Source of the DNA: Bacteroidales bacterium
GTDB taxonomy: Bacteria > Bacteroidota > Bacteroidia > Bacteroidales > F082
Assembly (NCBI GenBank): GCA_017395365.1
Contig: JAFPUN010000022.1
Span: 1-64,000 of the forward strand
Reading direction: 5' to 3'
Length of the DNA stretch: 64,000 bases
Shown here: positions 24,362 to 33,006 of the stretch, in pieces
Position numbering within the stretch: position 1 is the stretch's first letter
How the letters are laid out: the number at the start of each line of letters is the position of its first letter
Notes under the pieces: generated by a model
The model's database searches: none
The model's input: the letters and a program-made list of their open reading frames with translations, nothing else
Told to the model about the DNA's origin: nothing
Program-made: the position numbers and the translations under genes

Positions 24362-26074
24362 ATGCTTAGCGAACAGGAACAAATCAGAAGAAATTCGTTG
24401 GCCGAACTCTATAAGCTCGGCATCAACCCGTATCCGCAGGCCGCGTTCCCCGTGAGCGTGTTCACCACGGACATCCTCAACCAATTTGACGACAACAACC
24501 CCGACCAATTCCAAGAGGTCACCCTCGCGGGCCGTATCATGAGCCGCCGCATCATGGGCGCCGCCTCGTTCTGCGAACTGCAGGATTCGAAAGGCCGCAT
24601 CCAGTTGTATATCAAGCGCGACGAGATTTGCCCTGAGGAGGACAAGACCTTATATAACACGGTGTTCAAGCGCCTTTTGGACATCGGCGACTTCATCGGC
24701 GTGAAAGGCTTTGCCTTCCGCACGCAGATGGGCGAAATCTCGGTGCATGTCAAGGAACTGACGGTGCTGAGCAAGTCGCTGAGGCCGCTGCCCATCGTCA
24801 AGGAGAAGGACGGCGTGAAGTACGACGAATTCAATGACCCGGAACTGCGCTACCGTATGCGTTATGTCGACCTCGTGGTCAACGACAAGGTGAAGGACAT
24901 CTTCATCACCCGCACCCGCATCATCGACAGCATCCGCCATTTCTTCAACGAGAGCGGCTATCTCGAGGTGGAGACGCCTGTGCTGCAAGCCATCCCCGGC
25001 GGTGCCACGGCGCGTCCCTTCATCACGCATCACAATGCCTTGGACATCCCGATGTACCTCCGCATTGCCGACGAGCTTTACCTGAAGCGCCTCATCGTGG
25101 GCGGCTTCGAGGGAGTGTACGAGTTCTCGCGTAACTTCCGCAACGAGGGCATGGACCGCACCCACAACCCCGAGTTCACGGGTCTTGAGATCTATGTGGC
25201 CTACAAGGACTATCTCTGGATGATGGACTACACCGAAGAGATGATCCACCGCTGCGTGATGGATGTCTTGGGCAAGGAAACCGTGAAAGTGGGCGACAAC
25301 GAAATCAGCTTCAAGCGCCCCTTTAAGCGCATCACGATGATCGACTCCATCAAGGAGAAGACCGGCATCGACATCACAGGCATGGACGAAGCCCAGCTGC
25401 GCGAGGTGTGCAAACAACTCGGTATCGAGGTGGACGAAACGATGGGCAAGGGCAAGCTGATCGACGAAATCTTCGGCGAGAAGTGCGAAGGCACCTACAT
25501 CCAGCCGACCTTCATCACCGACTATCCCGTGGAGATGTCGCCGCTCTGCAAGCGTCACCGCAACAACCCAGAGCTAACCGAGCGCTTCGAGCTGATGGTG
25601 AACGGTAAGGAATTGGCCAACGCCTACACCGAGCTTAACGACCCCATCGACCAGCGTGCACGCTTCGAGGAGCAGATGAAACTCAGCGAGCGCGGCGACG
25701 ACGAGGCCATGTTCATCGACCAGGACTTCCTGCGCGCACTTGAATATGGTATGCCTCCGACTTCGGGCATGGGCATCGGCATTGACCGTTTCGTGATGCT
25801 GCTCACGGGTCAGACTACTATCCAAGAGGTGCTGCTGTTCCCGATGATGCGTCCCGAGAAGGTCGTGAAGAACGCCACCAAGGAAGACTTCATGGCTTTG
25901 GGTATGGCCGAGACTTGGGCAACCTTGTTGCTCACCAACGGCTACAATACCATTGAGCAACTGAAGGCCGAGAAGCCATCCGCCCTGCGTGAGAAGCTCA
26001 ACGGCTTGCGCAAGAAGAACAAACTTGACATCCCTGCTTTGCAGCTGGAGGACGTCGAGGTCTGGATGAAATAA
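24362..26074 (+). CDS. lysS: Lysyl-tRNA synthetase, class II
   Basis: 570 residues. An N-terminal OB-fold anticodon-binding domain ([20 protein letters not shown]) is followed by the class II catalytic core with motif 2 ([20 protein letters not shown]) and motif 3 ([19 protein letters not shown]). It charges tRNA-Lys. The C-terminal ~70 residues after motif 3 extend beyond the E. coli enzyme, as in other Bacteroidota LysS. A strong bidirectional terminator separates it from the convergent M23/LysM gene. Confidence 0.97.
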   Translation: MLSEQEQIRRNSLAELYKLGINPYPQAAFPVSVFTTDILNQFDDNNPDQFQEVTLAGRIMSRRIMGAASFCELQDSKGRIQLYIKRDEICPEEDKTLYNTVFKRLLDIGDFIGVKGFAFRTQMGEISVHVKELTVLSKSLRPLPIVKEKDGVKYDEFNDPELRYRMRYVDLVVNDKVKDIFITRTRIIDSIRHFFNESGYLEVETPVLQAIPGGATARPFITHHNALDIPMYLRIADELYLKRLIVGGFEGVYEFSRNFRNEGMDRTHNPEFTGLEIYVAYKDYLWMMDYTEEMIHRCVMDVLGKETVKVGDNEISFKRPFKRITMIDSIKEKTGIDITGMDEAQLREVCKQLGIEVDETMGKGKLIDEIFGEKCEGTYIQPTFITDYPVEMSPLCKRHRNNPELTERFELMVNGKELANAYTELNDPIDQRARFEEQMKLSERGDDEAMFIDQDFLRALEYGMPPTSGMGIGIDRFVMLLTGQTTIQEVLLFPMMRPEKVVKNATKEDFMALGMAETWATLLLTNGYNTIEQLKAEKPSALREKLNGLRKKNKLDIPALQLEDVEVWMK

Positions 26075-26092
26075 GCCGGCGTGTTGAAAAGA

Positions 26093-26128
26093 AAAACCCC
26101 GAAAGCCAAGCGACTTTCGGGGTTTTGT
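26093..26128 (+). terminator. Bidirectional Rho-independent terminator
   Basis: AAAACCCCGAAAG (26093-26105) pairs perfectly with CTTTCGGGGTTTT (26114-26126) and serves the convergent lysS and M23/LysM genes. Confidence 0.92.
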
Positions 26129-26130
26129 TT

Positions 26131-27213
26131 TTACTTCACCCTCAGTTTTTGTCCGATTTGCAGTTTCTTGTTTTGTCGGATGCCGTTCAACTGACAAATC
26201 TTCTTAATGGTGGTGCCGTGTTTTTTGGCAATTCTGCTGAGCGTGTCGCCTTTCCTCACGGTGTAATAGACCTTCTTCGACTTGCTTCCGCCTTGCTCTT
26301 GCGGTGCCTTCTGCGAGGCTCTCAACGACTGTTCGTCGGTCTGGCCATAATGTGAGTTGATGTTGAAATAGTGCTTTTTCAGCACGAAAATCTCGTCGCG
26401 AAGCATGCCATTTTCGAGGTCGAAGATGCGCTCGGGATCGAACGACTGGCCCATGTAACGCGTCTCGAAGTGGAGGTGAGGCCCAGTGGAGCGTCCGGTG
26501 GAGCCGCCTAAACCGATGGCTTCGCCGGCTTTGACGACGTCGCCGCTCTTGACGAGGAACTTGGAGAGATGGCCGTAGTAAGTCTCCAAACCGTTCGCAT
26601 GGCGCACAACTAGTACATTGCCGTAACCGCCAGTCATGGAGGTGGGCAGGGCCACGCGCACGATACCGTCGAAGGCGGCATACACCTCGTCGCCGGTGTG
26701 CAGACCGATGTCGACACCACGGTGCGGACGGTGCCATCTGAACTTGAACTGCGAGGTGACAGGGCCGGGATGCGGGATGCAGAAACGATGCACCGAGTCG
26801 ACGAGGCGGAGCGTTACCTCATCGGGAAGGTCTTTCAGTGAGATGTCGCGATAACTGTGTACGGTCTCCGTGTCCCAGTGATCATAGCTCAACGAGTCCG
26901 GGATGTCGGGCTTTTCCATGTTGTAGTACAGCCATGTGCCGTTGTCGAACAGCACCACCTTGGTATAGCGGTCGGTGGTATTGAGCGTGTCAATAGGGAT
27001 GGCGATGCCTTCCGAGAACTCCTCGTCTTCTTCCTCGTCATCCTCCTCGTCGTCTTCCAGGTTGACGATGGTGTCATTGTCGTGGATGTATATATATACG
27101 GTGTCGTGAACGGTAAACGATTTTCTGATGCGTTTGAAAAAACCTTCGTTATCTTGTGAGAAGGCGAGGGATGACAACAATAGGCAAATTATAAGGGCTG
27201 ATATTCTCTTCAT
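26131..27213 (-). CDS. M23 metallopeptidase with C-terminal LysM domain
   Basis: 360 residues from ATG 27213; an upstream extension to 27390 would cross the promoter and lacks sense. The signal peptide ends LAFS before QDNE. An acidic stretch (EDDEEDDEEEDEEF) is followed by an M23 domain with HRGVDI, YYGHLSKF and HLHFE zinc and active-site residues, and a LysM domain at the very end (VRKGDTLSRIAKKHGTTIKK) that binds peptidoglycan. The layout resembles NlpD/EnvC-type proteins but with LysM at the C-terminus. All zinc ligands are present, so catalysis is likely. Confidence 0.9.
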   Translation of the reverse strand: MKRISALIICLLLSSLAFSQDNEGFFKRIRKSFTVHDTVYIYIHDNDTIVNLEDDEEDDEEEDEEFSEGIAIPIDTLNTTDRYTKVVLFDNGTWLYYNMEKPDIPDSLSYDHWDTETVHSYRDISLKDLPDEVTLRLVDSVHRFCIPHPGPVTSQFKFRWHRPHRGVDIGLHTGDEVYAAFDGIVRVALPTSMTGGYGNVLVVRHANGLETYYGHLSKFLVKSGDVVKAGEAIGLGGSTGRSTGPHLHFETRYMGQSFDPERIFDLENGMLRDEIFVLKKHYFNINSHYGQTDEQSLRASQKAPQEQGGSKSKKVYYTVRKGDTLSRIAKKHGTTIKKICQLNGIRQNKKLQIGQKLRVK

Positions 27214-27249
27214 GGTTTTTATGGTTTTTAAAAGTGAAAAATAAGGATG

Positions 27250-27280
27250 CAAAGGTACAAAATTCCCTTGAACTGACAAG
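27250..27280 (-). promoter_or_regulatory. Bacteroidota promoter (minus strand)
   Basis: TACCTTTG (CAAAGGTA at 27250-27257 on the plus strand) preceded on the minus strand, 19 bases away, by CTTG, close to the -33 TTTG box. It serves the M23/LysM gene. Confidence 0.65.
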
Positions 27281-27438
27281 GGGATAACGGGAGAAAAACG
27301 CAAGAAAAAATGGATTATTGCCATTTTGTCAGTTTTTTTGTTTGGCATAAAGATTGACAAGAACAGGCCGTTGCAATCCTTATGCAACACCGATTAGACA
27401 ACAAACAAGTAACAAATAAAAAATAGGAGAACAAAACT

Positions 27439-29379
27439 ATGTCAAAGATCATTGGTATCGATTTAGGTACAACTAACTCATGTGTGGCCGTTATGGAAGG
27501 CAACGAGCCGGTTGTCATCGCCAACAGCGAAGGCCACCGCACCACCCCTTCCGTGGTCGCCATCACCGACAGCGGTGAGCGTAAGGTCGGCGAGCCTGCC
27601 AAACGTCAGGCCATCACCAACCCGCTGCGTACCGTTTATTCCATCAAGCGTTTCATGGGCGAGACCTATGACAAGGTAGGCGCCGAGATGCGTCGTGTGC
27701 CTTACAAGGTCGTGCAAGGCCCCAACAACACGCCTCGTATCGACATCGACGGCAAGCAATACACCCCGCAGGAAATCTCTGCCATGGTGCTGCAAAAGAT
27801 GAAGAAGACCGCTGAAGACTTCCTCGGCCAAACCGTTTCGGAAGCCGTCATCACGGTGCCTGCATACTTCAACGACGCCCAGCGTCAGGCCACCAAGGAA
27901 GCTGGCGAAATCGCCGGCTTGACCGTGCGCCGTATCATCAACGAGCCTACGGCTGCTGCTTTGGCCTATGGCTTGGACAAGAAAAAGAACGATGTGAAAG
28001 TCGCTGTGTACGACCTCGGCGGCGGCACCTTCGATATCTCCATCCTGGAATTGGGCGATGGTGTGTTTGAGGTGAAGTCGACCAACGGTAACACCCACCT
28101 CGGTGGCGACGACTTCGACGAAGTCATCATCAACTGGCTGGCCGAAGAGTTCCAAAAGGACAACGGCATCGACCTGCGTAAGGACCCGATGGCCTTGCAA
28201 CGTTTGAAGGAAGCTGCCGAAAAGGCAAAGATTGAGTTGAGCTCTTCAAGCGAGACCGAAATCAACCTGCCTTACATCATGCCTGTCAACGGTATCCCGC
28301 AGCACTTGGTCCGCACCTTGAGCCGATCGAAGTTCGAGCAGCTGGCCGACAAGCTGATCCACGATACCATCGAGCCTTGCCGTCAAGCCCTGCAAGACGC
28401 TGGCTTGACTGTCAACGACATCGACGATGTCATCTTGGTCGGTGGTTCGACCCGTATCCCTGCCATCCAGAACATCGTCCGCGACTTCTTCAAGAAGGAG
28501 CCTTCGAAGGGCGTCAACCCCGACGAAGTGGTGGCCATCGGCGCCTCCATCCAGGGCGGCGTTTTGACTGGCGAGGTAAAGGATGTGCTGCTGCTTGATG
28601 TGACCCCGTTGAGCCTCGGTATCGAGACCCTCGGTGGCGTGATGACCAAGCTGATTGAGAGCAACACCACCATCCCGACCCGCAAGTCGGAGGTCTTCTC
28701 GACCGCTGCAGATAACCAACCCAGCGTTGAAATCCATGTGCTGCAAGGCGAGCGTCCTATGGCTGCCCAGAACAAGACCATCGGTCGTTTCATCCTCGAC
28801 AGCATTCCGCCCGCGCCGCGTGGCATCCCTCAAATCGAAGTCACCTTCGACATCGACTCCAACGGTATCCTGAACGTGAGCGCCAAGGACAAAGCCACGG
28901 GCAAGACCCAGAGCATCCGCATCGAAGCCTCGTCGGGCTTGACCGACGCTGAAATCGAGCGTATGAAGAACGAAGCCCAGGCCAACGCCGAAGCCGACAA
29001 GAAGGAACGCGAGCGCGTCGACAAGCTGAACCAAGCCGACAGCATCATCTTCCAGACTGAGAAACAGCTGAAGGAATACGGCGACAAGCTGCCTGCCGAC
29101 AAGAAGGCTGAAATTGAGGCTGCTCTCGGCAAGCTGAAGACCGCCCACCAGAGCCAGGACATCGCCGGCATCGACGCAGCCATGGCCGAGATGAACGCCA
29201 TGTGGCAGAAGGCCAGCGAGGAGATGTACAAGAACGCTGGTGCCCAAGGCGGCCCGCAAGGCGGCTTCGACCCGAACAACATGGGCGGCGGCTTCACGGG
29301 CGGCAACCCGAACCAAGGCCCGCAGAACAATGGCGGTGATGACACCGTTACTGACGCGGACTTTGAGGAGGTCAAGTAA
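27439..29379 (+). CDS. dnaK: Chaperone DnaK (Hsp70)
   Basis: 646 residues. Nucleotide-binding domain motifs: [45 protein letters not shown]; then the linker [14 protein letters not shown], the substrate-binding domain, the helical lid, and a Gly/Asn/Pro-rich tail ending DADFEEVK. It is an ATP-driven chaperone for unfolded proteins in the cytoplasm. It stands alone without grpE or dnaJ. No CIRCE inverted repeat was seen upstream; no clear -7 box of the TAnnTTTG type is present either, which may reflect heat-shock control. Confidence 0.98.
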   Translation: MSKIIGIDLGTTNSCVAVMEGNEPVVIANSEGHRTTPSVVAITDSGERKVGEPAKRQAITNPLRTVYSIKRFMGETYDKVGAEMRRVPYKVVQGPNNTPRIDIDGKQYTPQEISAMVLQKMKKTAEDFLGQTVSEAVITVPAYFNDAQRQATKEAGEIAGLTVRRIINEPTAAALAYGLDKKKNDVKVAVYDLGGGTFDISILELGDGVFEVKSTNGNTHLGGDDFDEVIINWLAEEFQKDNGIDLRKDPMALQRLKEAAEKAKIELSSSSETEINLPYIMPVNGIPQHLVRTLSRSKFEQLADKLIHDTIEPCRQALQDAGLTVNDIDDVILVGGSTRIPAIQNIVRDFFKKEPSKGVNPDEVVAIGASIQGGVLTGEVKDVLLLDVTPLSLGIETLGGVMTKLIESNTTIPTRKSEVFSTAADNQPSVEIHVLQGERPMAAQNKTIGRFILDSIPPAPRGIPQIEVTFDIDSNGILNVSAKDKATGKTQSIRIEASSGLTDAEIERMKNEAQANAEADKKERERVDKLNQADSIIFQTEKQLKEYGDKLPADKKAEIEAALGKLKTAHQSQDIAGIDAAMAEMNAMWQKASEEMYKNAGAQGGPQGGFDPNNMGGGFTGGNPNQGPQNNGGDDTVTDADFEEVK

Positions 29380-29399
29380 ACGCTTCTTGAAAAACTATC

Positions 29400-29434
29400 A
29401 AAAAAGGTGTAATCCAATGGGTTACACCTTTTTT
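29400..29434 (+). terminator. Rho-independent terminator after dnaK
   Basis: AAAAAAGGTGTAA pairs with TTACACCTTTTTT around TCCAATGGG. Confidence 0.9.
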
Positions 29435-29542
29435 CGATTTTTCCCAACGCACACGCAATGCCGTAGTTACCCCTGAACCACTCTTGACATCCCAGACAAA
29501 TACCCCCCTACCAGCAATATGTGAACTTTTGGGTCTTTTATG

Positions 29543-30163
29543 TCAGTTTGGGAAACACTTTCTGAACAGAGTCGTATCTACTATTAATTCTATGTTGTCA
29601 TCCTGACTATCCATATCAGGATTATAAGATAGCGAATATATGCACTTCTCATCCCTTCCCTTTCCGTAGTATTTCGCATAAACTTGACGCACTCGGTAAT
29701 TGCTGTCCAAATGAATCCACAACATAGGGTAAGTAAACATCGGAGAATTAAAAATGCTCTTTAGAAATGATGGTTCCTCCGTATAATTGAGAGTGGCGTG
29801 TTTTTCAATGACCTTCATGTTTTTCCTATTTTGTTCGCAACAATAATTCATGTCCTGAAAAACACTATCTATAAAATGAACAAAGTCTGTTTTCGTAGTC
29901 ATCTTTATGTCAGAGACATCACGTGGACATTTACATGATAGATCATGATCTCCAAGATTACTGCTAAAGGTATATGGCATACCAAGCACCAAGACCACAC
30001 TGTCAAGAGGCATTCCGATATGAATTTTTTCAACATCGCTGTAATGAATAGTATTCTTATTAGCATTAAAACCGCTATGACAGCATGTCATAATCAATAC
30101 CAAGCATTGCATCAATGCTACAAAACAGGCAATACCGATTGCTTTTTGAAAACTCTTTTGCAT
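29543..30163 (-). CDS. Hypothetical exported or lipid-anchored protein
   Basis: 206 residues with an N-terminal hydrophobic segment that ends in Cys residues (VLIMTCCHSG), compatible with a lipoprotein. Residues ~40-65 (YSDVEKIHIGMPLDSVVLVL, then GMP) resemble the start of SmpA/OmlA-like domains, in which a short helix follows an IxxGM motif; this is a weak similarity. The rest is unknown. Low GC and the surrounding gene-poor stretch suggest recent acquisition. Confidence 0.6.
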   Translation of the reverse strand: MQKSFQKAIGIACFVALMQCLVLIMTCCHSGFNANKNTIHYSDVEKIHIGMPLDSVVLVLGMPYTFSSNLGDHDLSCKCPRDVSDIKMTTKTDFVHFIDSVFQDMNYCCEQNRKNMKVIEKHATLNYTEEPSFLKSIFNSPMFTYPMLWIHLDSNYRVRQVYAKYYGKGRDEKCIYSLSYNPDMDSQDDNIELIVDTTLFRKCFPN

Positions 30164-30616
30164 ATTCTTTTTTTATGTGATATGACTTTATGTTATTTGC
30201 AATGGCAACGGCTTTTGTGCTGTTTTTATTGTTTTGAAAATTGGTTTTGTTTACAAATGCATACAAAAAACGCAGTCCAAGCCTTTGCCTTCATAATGTC
30301 CTGATGTCCTGGCCGCCCTGCTCGTATGTCTGAATCAGTCGAAAAGTGATACACTATCAATCCAGTCAAATCTGTTAAAACGATGATGCTTCAGGCAGTC
30401 GTTTTCCATCTATTCTCATGATTCAAACTGTGATAAGTTATATAAACTTGTGTTTCAGTGCTTTATACAAAAAAATGTAATTATCCAAGGTAATAATTTG
30501 CCAAAAATCGAAAAAATCCAAGGTAATAATTCGGCAAAAATCGAAAAAATCCAAGGTAATAATTTCCTTCTATCCGATGAAATGCGTTAAAAAAACCGCC
30601 ATTGTTGCGGCTTATT
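30164..30616 (+). other. Gene-free AT-rich stretch (453 bp)
   Basis: No convincing gene on either strand. It holds the 5' region of the preceding minus-strand gene and, at its far end, the 33-base tandem repeat. Short frames here have no protein-like features. Confidence 0.6.
30484..30566 (+). repeat. 33-bp tandem repeat, two and a half copies
   Basis: TCCAAGGTAATAATT starts at 30484, 30517 and 30550, an exact 33-base period. The intervening part is (T/C)(T/G)(G/C)CAAAAATCGAAAAAA. The third copy stops after the conserved head. There are no spacers, so it is not a CRISPR. Confidence 0.9.
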
Positions 30617-31318
30617 TCATTTACACCGCCCCACAAACCAAGAAAACACCCTCAAACTATCACCATCTGTCTTGAACATATACTCGGGATGCCATTGCAC
30701 CGCCCAGACAAAATGCTTGCCCGCCATTTTTAAGGCTTCGATGAGGCCGTCGGGGGACTCGGCCAGGGGGATCAAATCCTTGCCGAGGTCTTTGATGGCT
30801 TGGTGATGCAGCGTGTTCACTTCAAGGGTGTCTTTGCCTAATAGCGTACGCAAGTCGCCACTCAGCGAGACTTTATGCGTCGGAATGCCGTAGGGCTTGC
30901 CCTGTCTGTGGACGATATCCGAAGGATGCTGCGAGGGGAGGTCCTGCCAAAGTGTACCACCAAGAAACGCATTGATGAATTGTAGTCCACGGCAGATGCC
31001 GAGAATGGGTTTGTCGGCTTGCAGCGCCTTCGTCAGCAACAGCGTTTCCAACTTGTCGCGTTCGGGGCTGGGAACGACGGTTCCAGTGGCATCCTTCGTC
31101 CCATAAAACTCAGGGGCAACATCTTGACCGCCCGTAAACAGAAAACCATCACAGGTTTCCACAATGCGGTCTGCATCGGCTTCTGACATTTCAATAGGCA
31201 GGACGACAGGAACGCCTCCAGCGGCCTTGATGCCGTCCAGATAATCCGGCAGCATCCAAACACTCTTGCGCTCCGCATCCCATAGCGGCGTGACGCCTAT
31301 AATCGGTGACTTGCTCAT
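30617..31318 (-). CDS. Gamma-glutamyl-gamma-aminobutyrate hydrolase family (class I amidotransferase)
   Basis: 233 residues. The class I glutamine amidotransferase triad is visible: nucleophile Cys in PILGICRGLQF, and His with Glu in VQWHPEYM. The FLFTGGQDVAPEFYG block is typical of the PuuD-like family, which hydrolyses gamma-glutamyl amides such as gamma-glutamyl-GABA. No putrescine pathway genes are nearby, so the substrate is uncertain. It is divergent from pyrG with separate promoters between them. Confidence 0.88.
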   Translation of the reverse strand: MSKSPIIGVTPLWDAERKSVWMLPDYLDGIKAAGGVPVVLPIEMSEADADRIVETCDGFLFTGGQDVAPEFYGTKDATGTVVPSPERDKLETLLLTKALQADKPILGICRGLQFINAFLGGTLWQDLPSQHPSDIVHRQGKPYGIPTHKVSLSGDLRTLLGKDTLEVNTLHHQAIKDLGKDLIPLAESPDGLIEALKMAGKHFVWAVQWHPEYMFKTDGDSLRVFSWFVGRCK

Positions 31319-31338
31319 GTTTTACTCCATCAATGCTG

Positions 31339-31346
31339 CAAAGATA
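31339..31346 (-). promoter_or_regulatory. Bacteroidota -7 element (minus strand, TATCTTTG)
   Basis: CAAAGATA on the plus strand, 21 bases upstream of the amidotransferase start. Confidence 0.6.
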
Positions 31347-31363
31347 CTTATACTTTCGCTTTT

Positions 31364-31394
31364 TTTGTTGTTAATACCATTTTTTCTATTTTTG
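31364..31394 (+). promoter_or_regulatory. Complete Bacteroidota promoter of pyrG
   Basis: TTTG (31364-31367), a 19-base spacer and TATTTTTG (31387-31394) match the -33/-7 consensus exactly. The start codon follows 34 bases later. Confidence 0.8.
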
Positions 31395-31428
31395 CCCCTT
31401 TATTCAGCAACAAAAACTACCTACTACT

Positions 31429-33006
31429 ATGACACGCTATATTTTTGTGACGGGAGGCGTGGTTTCCTCTCTTGGTAAAGGCATTATCTCGGCCAGCATT
31501 GGCAAACTACTACAAGCCCGAGGCTACACCATCACCATACAGAAAATCGACCCCTATATCAATATCGATCCGGGGACGCTCAACCCCTACGAGCATGGCG
31601 AGTGTTATGTGACCGTGGACGGCACCGAGACCGACCTTGACCTCGGCCACTACGAACGCTTCACAGGCATCCGCACCACCCAAGCCAACTCGGTGACCAC
31701 GGGTAAGATCTATAAGACTGTTATCGACAAGGAACGTCACGGCGACTACCTCGGCAAGACCATACAAGTGGTGCCTCACATCACCGACGAGATCAAACAT
31801 CGCATCATGCAAAACACTGATGTCGACTTCGTCATCCAAGAGATTGGCGGCACCATAGGTGACATCGAAGCGGCCCCCTTCCTCGAAGCCATCCGTCAGC
31901 TGAAATGGGAACTCGGCAACCGCGCCGTCAGTGTACACCTCACCTATATCCCTTACCTAAAGGCCGCCGATGAATTGAAGACCAAGCCCACCCAACATTC
32001 TGTGAAAGAGCTACAAGCCGCTGGTATCCAACCCGATGTACTCGTGCTGCGCACCGAGAAACACCTCTCTGACGGCATCCGCCAGAAGGTAGCCTCTTTC
32101 TGCAATGTCGACCTCGAATGCGTGGTGCAGAGTGAAGACCTACCGAGCATCTACGAAGTGCCTGTCAACATGCAACGCCAAGGCCTTGATGCCGCCCTGC
32201 TGCGCAAATTTGGCTTGCCGGTAGGAGAGACTCGGAAGATGGAAGGCTGGCATCGCTTCCTTGAACTGCAACGCACTGCCACTAAAGAGGTGCATGTGGG
32301 TCTAGTGGGCAAATACGACTTGCAAGACGCCTACAAGAGCATCCGCGAGAGCCTGATATTGGCAGGCATTTACAACCATGTGAAGGTGAAGATCGACTTC
32401 ATCAACAGCGAGAACATCACTAAGGAGAACGTCGCGGAGCAACTCTCAGGCGTGGCAGGTATCCTGGTATGCCCTGGCTTCGGACAACGTGGCATTGAAG
32501 GCAAGATTGTCGCGGTAGAGTATGCTCGCCTCAACAACCTACCTGCCTTTGGCGTATGCCTCGGCATGCAGATGATGGTCATCGAATTTGCCCGCAATGT
32601 GTTGGGCTACAAAGACGCCAACTCAAGCGAGATGGCCGATACTCCTCACAATGTCATCGACATGATGGAGGAGCAGAAGACCATTACCAACCTGGGCGGC
32701 ACCATGCGTCTGGGCGCCTACGGTTGCAATCTGCGTGAAGGCAGTTGCGTGGCTGAGATCTACGGCACACCACAAATCAGCGAACGCCATCGCCACAGAT
32801 ACGAGTTCAACAACCTTTATAAAGACGAATACGAGAAAAATGGCATGAAGTGCGTAGGCGTGAACCCCGAGAGCGACTTGGTCGAGATTGTCGAGATCCC
32901 CAGCCACCGTTGGTTCATCGGCACACAGTTCCATCCCGAGTATTCCAGCACCGTTCTGCATCCTCATCCCTTATTCATGAGTTTCATCAAAGAGATCGCC
33001 CAATGA
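31429..33006 (+). CDS. pyrG: CTP synthase
   Basis: 525 residues. The synthetase half starts with FVTGGVVSSLGKGIISASIG and contains KIDPYINIDPGTLNPYEHGE; the glutaminase half carries the nucleophile in FGVCLGMQMM and the His/Glu of TQFHPEYSS. It makes CTP from UTP, ATP and glutamine. The length is within the normal range. The stop codon overlaps the next start (ATGA). Confidence 0.98.
   Translation: MTRYIFVTGGVVSSLGKGIISASIGKLLQARGYTITIQKIDPYINIDPGTLNPYEHGECYVTVDGTETDLDLGHYERFTGIRTTQANSVTTGKIYKTVIDKERHGDYLGKTIQVVPHITDEIKHRIMQNTDVDFVIQEIGGTIGDIEAAPFLEAIRQLKWELGNRAVSVHLTYIPYLKAADELKTKPTQHSVKELQAAGIQPDVLVLRTEKHLSDGIRQKVASFCNVDLECVVQSEDLPSIYEVPVNMQRQGLDAALLRKFGLPVGETRKMEGWHRFLELQRTATKEVHVGLVGKYDLQDAYKSIRESLILAGIYNHVKVKIDFINSENITKENVAEQLSGVAGILVCPGFGQRGIEGKIVAVEYARLNNLPAFGVCLGMQMMVIEFARNVLGYKDANSSEMADTPHNVIDMMEEQKTITNLGGTMRLGAYGCNLREGSCVAEIYGTPQISERHRHRYEFNNLYKDEYEKNGMKCVGVNPESDLVEIVEIPSHRWFIGTQFHPEYSSTVLHPHPLFMSFIKEIAQ

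Noticed and set aside
27354-27400. TTGACA and TTGCA..TGCAA palindrome before dnaK as a CIRCE-like operator
   Set aside because: The palindrome arms are only five bases and do not match the CIRCE sequence; TTGACA has no matching downstream box that I could identify.
27478-29316. Two long minus-strand frames (240 and 356 codons) opposite dnaK
   Set aside because: They arise from the codon bias of dnaK on the other strand; no family features and no promoter.
30484-30566. Possible CRISPR array
   Set aside because: The units are contiguous with a 33-base period and no spacers, only two and a half copies, and no cas genes nearby.
32850-33002. N-terminal extension of the mechanosensitive channel into pyrG
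   Set aside because: The extra 51 codons lie inside the conserved end of pyrG in another frame; the ATGA overlap start at 33003 gives a proper membrane-targeting N-terminus.
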